A stretch of DNA of 64,000 bases, from NCBI RefSeq assembly GCF_039522525.1, contig NZ_BAAADO010000001.1, forward strand, positions 667,122-731,121, given 5' to 3'. Position 1 is the stretch's first letter; each line of letters begins with the position of its first letter. Below, one piece after another: positions 27,010 to 34,327 of the stretch. The notes under the pieces are model-generated. The model searched no databases. It was not told the DNA's origin and was given only the letters and a program-made list of their open reading frames with translations. The DNA comes from Salinibacillus aidingensis (lineage in GTDB: Bacteria; Bacillota; Bacilli; Bacillales; Alkalibacillaceae). The position numbers were made by a program, and so were the translations under genes.

Positions 27010-27053
27010 GGGAACTAAGCAAAGACATTTATTATGACTTAGGTGGTGTTGGA

Positions 27054-27695
27054 ATGAAACATGAAAAGACTTATCATTCCACTAAAATTGAAACAGAAAA
27101 CGAACCCATTACAATAGAAGGGCCAATTTCAAGTGATCAGTTATCTGAATATAAATTCCATGAGGGATTAAAGGCATTTCGCCCTCCCCAGAGGCAATTT
27201 GAGGCATTGCTGGATATTGCAGATTTTGAAGAAGGACGAATACTTATTGCACGAACACAGGATACCATCATTGGTTATGTCACCTTTCTTTATCCTGATC
27301 CACTTGAAAGATGGTCTGAATTTAAAATGGAAGATTTACTGGAACTGGGGGCCATTGAAGTTGCCTCACCATTTCGCAATTACAAAATCGGTTCAACACT
27401 TTTAAAGGTAGCTATGATGGATGACTATATGGAAAACTATATCATCCTGACAACTGAGTATTACTGGCATTGGGATTTAAAAGAAACGGGGTTAAGTGTC
27501 TGGGATTATCGTTATGTAATGGAGAAAATGATGGGTGCTGGCGGGCTTAAGCCTTACCCTACCGACGATCCCGAAATCAATTCCCATCCGGCCAACTGCT
27601 TATTAGTTTATATTGGTGAAAATGTACCAGAGGAATCGATTCAAAAATTTGACAAGCTTAGATTTCTGGGTAAGTACCAGCAAAGATGGTTATAA
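27054..27695 (+). CDS. acuA: protein acetyltransferase AcuA
   Basis: A 213-residue GNAT enzyme which in B. subtilis acetylates a lysine of acetyl-CoA synthetase AcsA and turns it off. The GNAT core is at about 55-140: ILIARTQDTIIGYVTFLYPD, then GAIEVASPFRNYKIGSTLLK, where RNYKIGS is the acetyl-CoA loop. Length and order match B. subtilis (210). The start follows TTAGGTGGTGTTGG. It is the first gene of acuABC; acuB follows after 12 bases. The usual target gene, acsA, is not next to it here. Confidence 0.93.
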   Translation: MKHEKTYHSTKIETENEPITIEGPISSDQLSEYKFHEGLKAFRPPQRQFEALLDIADFEEGRILIARTQDTIIGYVTFLYPDPLERWSEFKMEDLLELGAIEVASPFRNYKIGSTLLKVAMMDDYMENYIILTTEYYWHWDLKETGLSVWDYRYVMEKMMGAGGLKPYPTDDPEINSHPANCLLVYIGENVPEESIQKFDKLRFLGKYQQRWL

Positions 27696-27707
27696 GGAGG
27701 ATTGTTC

Positions 27708-28352
27708 ATGTTAGTGGAAGAAGTCATGAAAAAGGAAGTTATTACGCTTCCTCCAGATGCAAAAATTGAAACCGCTTTAAAGCTGCTGAATAAACATCAT
27801 ATTCGGCACATTCCGATTGTAAATGATCATTATGAAGTGCTTGGCATCGTCTCCGATCGGGACGTACGTGATGCCAGTCCGTCTATCTTTGATCAGAACC
27901 ATTCCGAACAACTCACCAATGAAATCCAGACCATTATGTCCCGCCCTGTAATCACCGTTCACCCTCTAGATTTTGTCGAAGAAGTTGCAGGAATTTTTTA
28001 TGAGAATGAGATTGCCTGTGTACCTGTTACAGATAACCAGAAACTCATTGGAATTGTAACCGAAAAAGATGTCCTCTATACGCTTATTCAATTAACCGGC
28101 ATACATGAACAAAGCTCACAGATTGAATTACGTGTTGAGAACAAAATCGGAACTCTCCCAAAAATTACCAACCTTATTGGAGAACATAAAGTAAATATTT
28201 CATCGGTATTCATCTATCCGGATAAACGTCATTCAGGTAAAAAAATCATTGTCTTCCGTATCCAGACGATGAACCCAATCCCGGTCATAGAATCTCTTAA
28301 AAACCATGGGTACGAGGTGCTATGGCCAAATATACCAGGGGTGACAAAATGA
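27708..28352 (+). CDS. acuB: acetoin utilization protein AcuB (CBS-CBS-ACT)
   Basis: A 214-residue cytoplasmic protein with two CBS motifs (about 1-60 and 75-135), probably binding an adenine nucleotide, and a C-terminal ACT-like domain (about 140-210, LRVENKIGTLPKITNLIGEH). Its exact role in the AcuA/AcuC acetylation system is unknown. The start is the ATG at 27708, seven bases from AAGGAGG, giving exactly the B. subtilis length; a TTG six bases earlier is less likely. The stop overlaps the acuC start (ATGA), implying translational coupling. Confidence 0.92.
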   Translation: MLVEEVMKKEVITLPPDAKIETALKLLNKHHIRHIPIVNDHYEVLGIVSDRDVRDASPSIFDQNHSEQLTNEIQTIMSRPVITVHPLDFVEEVAGIFYENEIACVPVTDNQKLIGIVTEKDVLYTLIQLTGIHEQSSQIELRVENKIGTLPKITNLIGEHKVNISSVFIYPDKRHSGKKIIVFRIQTMNPIPVIESLKNHGYEVLWPNIPGVTK

Positions 28353-29533
28353 AGTGTTCAGCTGCCTTTATCTATTCAGATGAATATACACAATATCATT
28401 TTCATACTCATCATCCTTTTAATCAAAAACGGGTTCAGCTCACCTTTGATCTCTTAAAGGAAGCAAATGCATTGACGGATGAACAAATAATCCAACCGCG
28501 ACTCGCTACGGATGAGGAGTTAGCTATGATCCATGACGAGGCTTATATAAAAGCTGTAAAAGCTGCCGAAAAGGGAGAGTTATCAGAAGAAAAAGCGGTT
28601 GAATTCGGTTTAGGCACAGAGGATACCCCTATCTTTAAGGGCATGCATCGGGCGGCTGCATTAATGGCTGGGGGATCGCTTTCAGCTGTTGACGCCGTAT
28701 TAGAAGGCCGCCAGTCAAAGCATGCGTTAAATTTAGGTGGCGGTCTCCATCACGGCTTCCAGAGAAAAGCATCAGGGTTTTGCATTTATAATGATGCAGC
28801 TATTACGATTCAGTATATTCGAAAGCATTATAATCTGAAGGTTCTTTATGTTGATACCGATGCCCATCATGGGGATGGGGTACAATGGGCTTTCTATGAT
28901 GATCCGAATGTTTGTACCCTTTCGATACATGAAACAGGAAGGTATCTCTTTCCAGGCACTGGAAATGTAAACGAAAGAGGTTTACGTGAAGGATATGGGT
29001 ATTCTTATAATATCCCCCTGGACGCATTTACGGAAGATGAATCCTTTCTTGAAATCTATGAAACTGCCATGAAGGAAATCACAGAGCATTTTAGACCTGA
29101 TATTATCGTGACTCAAAATGGTGCTGATGCACATGCGTTTGATCCTTTAACTCATTTATGCGGAACCATGCACATTTATGAATCGATCCCCGCCCTGGCT
29201 CATGAGTTAGCTCATGAATATTGTAATGGAAAATGGATTGCTCTGGGTGGCGGAGGCTATGACATTTGGCGTGTGGTTCCACGAGCATGGGCGCAAATAT
29301 GGAACGTTATGTCTTTCAATCAAACCGGTCAAGGTCCGCTGCCGGAAAAATGGCTGGAAAAGGTTCAACAGGAGGCACCTGTCACATTACCACAGAAATG
29401 GCAGGATGATAATGATATCTATCAGCCTATTCCAAGGAAAAACGATATTAGTGAAAAGAACCATCAAACCTTAAAAAAAGCCTTGCAGTTTATTGAAAAC
29501 CAAAAACAATTTAAGAATGGTCTATTTCAATAA
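28349..29533 (+). CDS. acuC: protein deacetylase AcuC (histone deacetylase family)
   Basis: A 394-residue zinc-dependent class I HDAC-like enzyme that removes acetyl groups from AcsA, reversing AcuA. Catalytic features: HHGFQRKASGFCIYNDAA, the metal/charge-relay DTDAHHGDGVQWAF, and the later Asp in TQNGADAHAFDPL, with GGGGYD near the end. The start is the ATG of the ATGA overlap with acuB, with GGGGTG upstream; a longer frame inside acuB is rejected. Last gene of the operon. No ordinary terminator is seen; a family B element begins 16 bases after the stop. Confidence 0.95.
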   Translation: MKCSAAFIYSDEYTQYHFHTHHPFNQKRVQLTFDLLKEANALTDEQIIQPRLATDEELAMIHDEAYIKAVKAAEKGELSEEKAVEFGLGTEDTPIFKGMHRAAALMAGGSLSAVDAVLEGRQSKHALNLGGGLHHGFQRKASGFCIYNDAAITIQYIRKHYNLKVLYVDTDAHHGDGVQWAFYDDPNVCTLSIHETGRYLFPGTGNVNERGLREGYGYSYNIPLDAFTEDESFLEIYETAMKEITEHFRPDIIVTQNGADAHAFDPLTHLCGTMHIYESIPALAHELAHEYCNGKWIALGGGGYDIWRVVPRAWAQIWNVMSFNQTGQGPLPEKWLEKVQQEAPVTLPQKWQDDNDIYQPIPRKNDISEKNHQTLKKALQFIENQKQFKNGLFQ

Positions 29534-29548
29534 TCACTCAAGAACAAA

Positions 29549-29730
29549 GGCGGAAGCGCCCTTTTGTCCAGCTACGGCTCCCAGGCCTAAACGGTCGCCT
29601 ACGCTTTTCTTGTCCAGCTGCGGCTCCTAGGTCAAGGCGGATATAAGCCAAAGCCATTCCGTGGCCAAACCCATGCCACTACATGACTTCGTCTTATCCC
29701 GCATGACCTGAACAGTCGCCTCCGCTTTTC
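29549..29730 (-). repeat. family B hairpin element, copy B1 (full unit plus minimal unit)
   Basis: On the minus strand a full unit (GGCGACTGTTCAGGTCATGC … GACCTAGGAGCCGCAGCTGG) with a long imperfect hairpin is followed by a minimal unit in which the central hairpin is reduced to GGCCTGG (GGCGACCGTTTAGGCCTGGG, AGCCGTAGCTGGACA). It is bounded by GCGGAAGCGCC-type ends. It lies just downstream of acuC, so would be part of that mRNA. Confidence 0.8.
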
Positions 29731-29765
29731 TTATTAGCGACGTACGGACTGGACTGAGCCGGAGG

Positions 29766-29893
29766 AGATAAATTGAAACTTCAATCAGTGGGGGTTCATC
29801 CCCCGCTGATTGTTAGTTGAACAAATCGGGTGTTTACTGGCTTTTGACTCCCATTTATTTCTTACAGGGGGTCTTACAGCCAGTTAACACGCG
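29766..29893 (+). repeat. family A element, copy A2 (diverged)
   Basis: H1 is recognisable (TCAATCAGTGGGGG with CCCCCGCTGATTG, then TTAGTTGAAC). H2 is degenerate (TTTACTGGC…GCCAGTTAACACG). An older copy, in the gap between acuC and motS. The 80-codon frame crossing it is repeat-derived, not a gene. Confidence 0.7.
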
Positions 29894-30044
29894 GAAAAGG
29901 AAACACGACGAACAGCGTGAGTCGATGTTGACTTATCGGACGGAGGTGAAGGAAGTCTCGCTAGTCGCTGGGCGCTGGAGCCGGACGTGGCCTCTCCTGT
30001 TTTTCTTATCCACAAATCGCTTATTTATAATTTTCCAGACTATC

Positions 30045-30084
30045 AAAAAGACTCAATGACCTGTTTACCTGTCATTGAGTCTTT
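30045..30084. terminator. motPS terminator
   Basis: AAAAAGACTCAATGAC pairs with GTCATTGAGTCTTT around a ten-base loop. It lies directly after the motS stop and is symmetrical. Confidence 0.92.
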
Positions 30085-30091
30085 CGTGTTG

Positions 30092-30886
30092 TTATGAATT
30101 GTTTTTTGGCTCCAATATAATCATTTCCACCCTGCGATTTCTTTGCCAATTCTCAGGAGATGTGTTTTCTGCTTTCGGTCTCGTATCGGCATAGCCAACA
30201 GCCTGAAAGCGATTAGGCTTAACATTATTGTGATCAATAATATACCGAATGACACTGCTTGCTCTTGCTCCTGAAAGCTCCCAGTTGGAAGGGTATCGAT
30301 AGGTGGCAATGGGACGACTGTCGGTGTGTCCCTCTACCCTTACATGATTAGGGATACGGTTTAACAGTACGCCTATTTTATCCAGAAATGGTTTACCCTC
30401 ATCTATAATTTCTGCTTCACCTGTTTCAAACAGAACATTCTCCTGGAGGATTAATACAACCCCGCGGTCCGTTCGATTGGCAGAAACGACGTCAGTCAAT
30501 CCTTCATTCTCCAGATATTTTTGTACTTCATTCAAAACCTTATCAAGCGAATCCTCATTTTCGCCTGATTGTCCAGCGTCACGTTCATCCTCCTTCTCGG
30601 ATGCTGGCATATCTTCAAGTTCCCCGTTATTACTTTGATTATCCATGTCGTCACCATTTTCAGCCGGTTGATCTGCAGGGATAATGGAAGGCTGCAGGTC
30701 AAAGATTGCTCTTTCACGATAGGAGTCAGCCACAGCTTTAAATTTTTTCACATCAATTTGTGACATAGAGAACAGCAATATAAAGAAAACTAAAACTAAA
30801 GTGATCATATCAGCATAGGTATTTAACCAGCTGCTTTTGCCTTGGCCCGTGTTCTTTTTTCTGCGTTGAAATTTTTTATAGTCCAT
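30092..30886 (-). CDS. motS: flagellar stator protein MotS (MotB type, Na+)
   Basis: A 264-residue stator subunit. One transmembrane segment (about 23-43) carries the essential proton/sodium-binding Asp in WLNTYADMITLVLVFF. A long acidic linker (about 70-125) follows, then an OmpA-like peptidoglycan-binding domain (RVEGHTDSRPIAT, NWELSGARASSVIRYI, GYADTRP). It forms the sodium-driven stator with MotP and anchors it to the wall. The start is the ATG at 30886, which overlaps the motP stop and follows GCAGGTGA; a longer frame lies inside motP. MotS rather than MotB is assigned from the pairing with MotP and the place next to ccpA, as in B. subtilis; ion specificity is inference. Confidence 0.9.
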   Translation of the reverse strand: MDYKKFQRRKKNTGQGKSSWLNTYADMITLVLVFFILLFSMSQIDVKKFKAVADSYRERAIFDLQPSIIPADQPAENGDDMDNQSNNGELEDMPASEKEDERDAGQSGENEDSLDKVLNEVQKYLENEGLTDVVSANRTDRGVVLILQENVLFETGEAEIIDEGKPFLDKIGVLLNRIPNHVRVEGHTDSRPIATYRYPSNWELSGARASSVIRYIIDHNNVKPNRFQAVGYADTRPKAENTSPENWQRNRRVEMIILEPKNNS

Positions 30887-31718
30887 TGACAGACTCACCT
30901 GCAAATTGCTGTTCTTCCTCTACATCTTCCTCTTCGTCCTTCTCAAGATCATTTCTTTCCTCACTGGATAAGAATGCACTGAGCTTTTCCTCCAGTATTT
31001 TCGGATTCTGACCGGACTGAACCCCAATCACACCTTCAATGACTACCTGCTTTAAAAAGGTTTCCTCATCCGTTTTATTTTCCAATTTTCCTGCTAATGG
31101 ATTAAAGACTAAGTTAGCAAGTAAAGTCCCATAAAAAGTCGTAAGTAATGCGACAGCCATACTTGGACCAATCGTTTCCGGATTGGATAAGTTATTAAGC
31201 ATCAAAACAAGACCAATTAAAGTTCCAATCATTCCCCAGGCAGGTGCATACTCACCCGCCTTTTGAAATATAGCTCTTCCCCGCTGATGCCGCTCTTCCA
31301 TGGCAACAATTTCTGCATTCATAATATCATTAATTACTTCTGGTTCAGATCCATCTATCGCTAACAGCACACCTTTTCGAATATATGGATCTTCTACTTT
31401 ATCCACTTCATTTTCAAGTGCCAGTAAACCTTCTCTTCTGGCTTTTTCCGATAAACCGACAAATAAACGGATTAACTCTTTTAAATCATAGCTCTCATTG
31501 TTAAAGGCTTCCTTAAATACTCTTAGTGTCAGCTTCAAATCCTTCAAACTGAAATTAATAAGAATGGCTCCTAAAAGACCTCCTAATACTACAAGTATTG
31601 AAGACGCCTGTACAAATGAGGAGACTCCTCCAATCCCTCCATTTGTATATATACCGAAAAGAACCATTGTCAGGCCTAAAAAAATACCGATGGGTGTTAA
31701 AATATCCTTACGCTTCAT
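30876..31718 (-). CDS. motP: flagellar stator protein MotP (MotA type, Na+)
   Basis: A 280-residue MotA/ExbB-family membrane protein with four transmembrane segments (about 7-25, 33-50, 145-168 and 178-200). The cytoplasmic loop has conserved charged positions around KARREGLLALENEV and RGRAIFQKAGEYAPAWGMIG, which interact with the rotor protein FliG. The C-terminus is very acidic (ERNDLEKDEEEDVEEEQQ). First gene of motPS, whose stop overlaps the motS start. The order ccpA-motP-motS matches B. subtilis, where this pair supports motility at high salt and pH. Confidence 0.92.
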   Translation of the reverse strand: MKRKDILTPIGIFLGLTMVLFGIYTNGGIGGVSSFVQASSILVVLGGLLGAILINFSLKDLKLTLRVFKEAFNNESYDLKELIRLFVGLSEKARREGLLALENEVDKVEDPYIRKGVLLAIDGSEPEVINDIMNAEIVAMEERHQRGRAIFQKAGEYAPAWGMIGTLIGLVLMLNNLSNPETIGPSMAVALLTTFYGTLLANLVFNPLAGKLENKTDEETFLKQVVIEGVIGVQSGQNPKILEEKLSAFLSSEERNDLEKDEEEDVEEEQQFAGESVNGL

Positions 31719-31774
31719 AAAATCATTCTCTCCCTAATCAAAAACTTCTCTTATATTCTTTATCGGCATTTTTT

Positions 31775-32770
31775 TTATTTTGTTGAGTTTCTTTCAATCA
31801 ATCGATGAGGAAGAATTACATTTTGTTCATCTACAGTTTCCTCGTTCATAAATTTCGTTAATAATCTCATAGAAACTGCACCAATATCATACATCGGCTG
31901 AATAACCGTGGATAGGGTTGGACGAACCATCGTGGCAAGCCGTGTATTATCAAAGCCGACAACCTCTATATCATCCGGAACTTTAAATCCTTTGTCCTGA
32001 GCTCCATGTACTACACCCAGAGCCATTTCATCCGAAGCAACAAACACAGCAGATGGCTGCTTGTCCTGCTCTATAAGCTTGGTAAAGCCATCATGACCTG
32101 ATTGATATGTATAATCTCCCCGGAAAATAAGGTCTTCGTCTACCTCAAGGCCACCCTTTTGTAATGCGCGTTTATAGCCTTCCATTTTCTGATTGTTCAT
32201 CGCCGTATCTAATGGTCCAGATACAAAACCGATGCTCCGATTTCCATTTTCAATCAGTCTGGAAATGGCTTCAAATGCGGCCTGCTCATAGTTTATATTT
32301 ACAGAAGGAACCGTATTTGTTGGATCAATGGTTGCAGCCAAAACTACAGGGACAGGTGCTGATTGAAATTCTTTAATATGATCCTCCGTAATATCTCCAC
32401 CCATAAAGACAATTCCATCTACCTGTTTCCCCAGCATTGTGTTAATCAGATGGAGTTCTTTATTTTTATTCTGGTCTGAATTGCTTAATATAATATTATA
32501 TTTATACATCGTAGCAATATCTTCTATTCCTCTGGCTAGTTCAGCAAAGAAAATACTTGAGATATCCGGAATTATGACACCAACTGTTGTTGTCTTTTTA
32601 CTTGCCAGTCCACGTGCTACCGCATTAGGACGATACCCTAAACTTTCAATGGCATTTAACACCTTTGTTCTTGTTGCTGGTTTTACGTTCGGGTTCCCGT
32701 TCACAACTCTGGAAACTGTAGCCATTGATACATTCGCTTCTCTTGCTACATCGTATATCGTCACATTCAT
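31775..32770 (-). CDS. ccpA: catabolite control protein A
   Basis: A 331-residue LacI/GalR regulator; with HPr-Ser-P it binds cre sites and governs carbon catabolite control. The helix-turn-helix is at the N-terminus (TIYDVAREANVSMATVSRVV) with the hinge NPNVKPATRTKVLNAI; the core carries VGVIIPDISSIFFAELARGI and QPMYDIGAVSMRLL, the HPr-contact side in known CcpA. Length is typical (334 in B. subtilis). TAAGGAGG lies nine to ten bases before the ATG. It is followed by motPS on the same strand with about 55 bases between, and no clear terminator, so the three may be partly co-transcribed. Confidence 0.96.
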   Translation of the reverse strand: MNVTIYDVAREANVSMATVSRVVNGNPNVKPATRTKVLNAIESLGYRPNAVARGLASKKTTTVGVIIPDISSIFFAELARGIEDIATMYKYNIILSNSDQNKNKELHLINTMLGKQVDGIVFMGGDITEDHIKEFQSAPVPVVLAATIDPTNTVPSVNINYEQAAFEAISRLIENGNRSIGFVSGPLDTAMNNQKMEGYKRALQKGGLEVDEDLIFRGDYTYQSGHDGFTKLIEQDKQPSAVFVASDEMALGVVHGAQDKGFKVPDDIEVVGFDNTRLATMVRPTLSTVIQPMYDIGAVSMRLLTKFMNEETVDEQNVILPHRLIERNSTK

Positions 32771-32942
32771 TTCATTTATCCTCCTTAAAAATACCGATAC
32801 TCATTTATTATATAGATATCATACGACAGATTAAAGCTTCAAGCAATGAAGAAAGGACAAAGATGCCTATTTATCATCTATTTTGTCAAAAATTTTCCAT
32901 AAACATTCTCTTTGCACCATAAAAAGTATTGTGTAACAGCAT

Positions 32943-32979
32943 AAAAACCCTTCACTCTCTTATTTAAGAATGAAGGGTT
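32943..32979 (-). terminator. aroA terminator
   Basis: AACCCTTCA pairs with TGAAGGGTT (loop about 18 bases with inner pairing), and on the minus strand TTTTTA follows. It lies about 90 bases beyond the aroA stop, with repeat A3 between stop and terminator. Confidence 0.8.
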
Positions 32980-32992
32980 CTTAATAGATCCA

Positions 32993-33063
32993 GATAAAGT
33001 GAAACTTCCAGTGGGGGGGTTCTCCATCCCCCACTGATAGTTAGTTGAACTTATCAGGAATTG
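32993..33063 (+). repeat. family A element, copy A3 (H1 only)
   Basis: H1 module: GTGAAACTTCC, a GTGGGGG stem with CCCCCAC, TTAGTTGAACTTATCAGGAA. H2 is absent; the sequence breaks off two bases before the junction with the aroA stop. It is in the aroA 3' untranslated region. Confidence 0.8.
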
Positions 33064-33067
33064 TATA

Positions 33068-34138
33068 TTAACGTTGTTCCATTTTCTTCAATTCTGACAT
33101 AAACGATTCGAATGTAGGGATATCCATTTGCTGCTGAGAATCAGATAATGCCACCGCTGGATCGGGATGAACCTCGGCCATGACTCCATCTGCTCCAATG
33201 GCTACAGCTGCCTTAGCCGCTGGCAGAAGCAAATCACGACGACCTGTTGAATGAGTGACATCCACAAATACAGGTAAGTGGGTTTCTTTTTTCAGAATAG
33301 GGACGGCTGAGATGTCCAGCGTATTACGTGTAGCCTTTTCATAGGTTCGAATCCCGCGTTCACAAAGGATAATATTTTCATTGCCCTGGGAGATAATATA
33401 TTCCGCCGCATTAATAAACTCAGAAATTTGTGCAGCTAAACCTCTTTTTAGTAATACAGGTTTATTCACAGATCCTGCTGCCTTTAACAGCTCAAAATTT
33501 TGCATGTTTCTTGCCCCAAGCTGGATAACGTCAACGTAATCACAGGCCGTTTCAATATCGGCAGGATTTACAATTTCACTGACTACGGCTAAGTCATATT
33601 CATCGGCAACCTGCTTCAAAATCTTTAATCCTTCAATCCCTAAACCCTGGAAATCGTAAGGAGAGGTTCTTGGTTTAAACGCTCCACCTCTCAGCAATGA
33701 CAGACCCTGCTTTTTAACGGCTTCCGCGACTTCTGCCACTTGCTCGTAGCTTTCAACCGAACATGGACCCATAATATATTGTAATTCACCGTTACCAATA
33801 TGTTGACCCTTGATGTTAATAATGGTATCCTCAGGTTTTTTCTTCCTGGACACAAGGAGCGCCTTACTATGGTCATCTTCCTGGAGTTCAAGAGCCATTT
33901 TAAAGATTTCTTTAAATAAATGCTCAACTGTTGAATATTCAAAAGGACCATCATGTTCCTGTAATATATGGTTAAGCATTTCCCGTTCACGTACTGGATC
34001 AAAACGGTTCATTCCGTGTTTTTCCTTGACTTCACCAATTTGCTGAACAAGCTCTCCCCGCTTGTTGATGAGTGACAAAAGATCCAGATTCACCTTATCC
34101 AATTCGTTTCTTAATTGGTCCAACTGTTCATTACTCAT
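33068..34138 (-). CDS. aroA: bifunctional chorismate mutase / DAHP synthase
   Basis: A 356-residue enzyme that condenses phosphoenolpyruvate and erythrose-4-phosphate in the first shikimate step; the N-terminal AroQ-type chorismate mutase domain (about 1-85, LRNELDKVNLDLLSLINKRG) also gives feedback control by prephenate/chorismate. The DAHP synthase part has QYIMGPCSVES, RGGAFKPRTSPYDFQGLG and VDVTHSTGRRDL. The start is the ATG at 34138, preceded by GGGGGATTA; the longer frame (to 34249) lacks a site and exceeds the B. subtilis length of 358. Position next to ccpA is conserved. Confidence 0.95.
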   Translation of the reverse strand: MSNEQLDQLRNELDKVNLDLLSLINKRGELVQQIGEVKEKHGMNRFDPVREREMLNHILQEHDGPFEYSTVEHLFKEIFKMALELQEDDHSKALLVSRKKKPEDTIINIKGQHIGNGELQYIMGPCSVESYEQVAEVAEAVKKQGLSLLRGGAFKPRTSPYDFQGLGIEGLKILKQVADEYDLAVVSEIVNPADIETACDYVDVIQLGARNMQNFELLKAAGSVNKPVLLKRGLAAQISEFINAAEYIISQGNENIILCERGIRTYEKATRNTLDISAVPILKKETHLPVFVDVTHSTGRRDLLLPAAKAAVAIGADGVMAEVHPDPAVALSDSQQQMDIPTFESFMSELKKMEQR

Positions 34139-34327
34139 AATTAATCCCCCATTCTTTACTTTAAATACGCAAGTTCGGTGGTTTTTTGTTAAAATAGAAT
34201 ATAAATAATTAGGCATTATTATAACGAATGTTTTTGAGATTGTCATCACCGTTTTTTGAATTTTTTATAATTAATTTGCATTTTTATACATATTTGCTTC
34301 CAGAGAGTAAGGAAAGGAACGGTTATT

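Noticed and set aside
26930..27053. A possible CcpA cre site before acuA (TTTAAAACGTCTCA)
   Set aside because: It has too many mismatches to the cre consensus to report.
27702..27707. TTG start for acuB
   Set aside because: The ATG six bases later has better spacing from AAGGAGG and gives the family length.
29817..30059. An 80-codon plus-strand frame
   Set aside because: It runs through the diverged family A repeat and the motS terminator; it is repeat-derived sequence.
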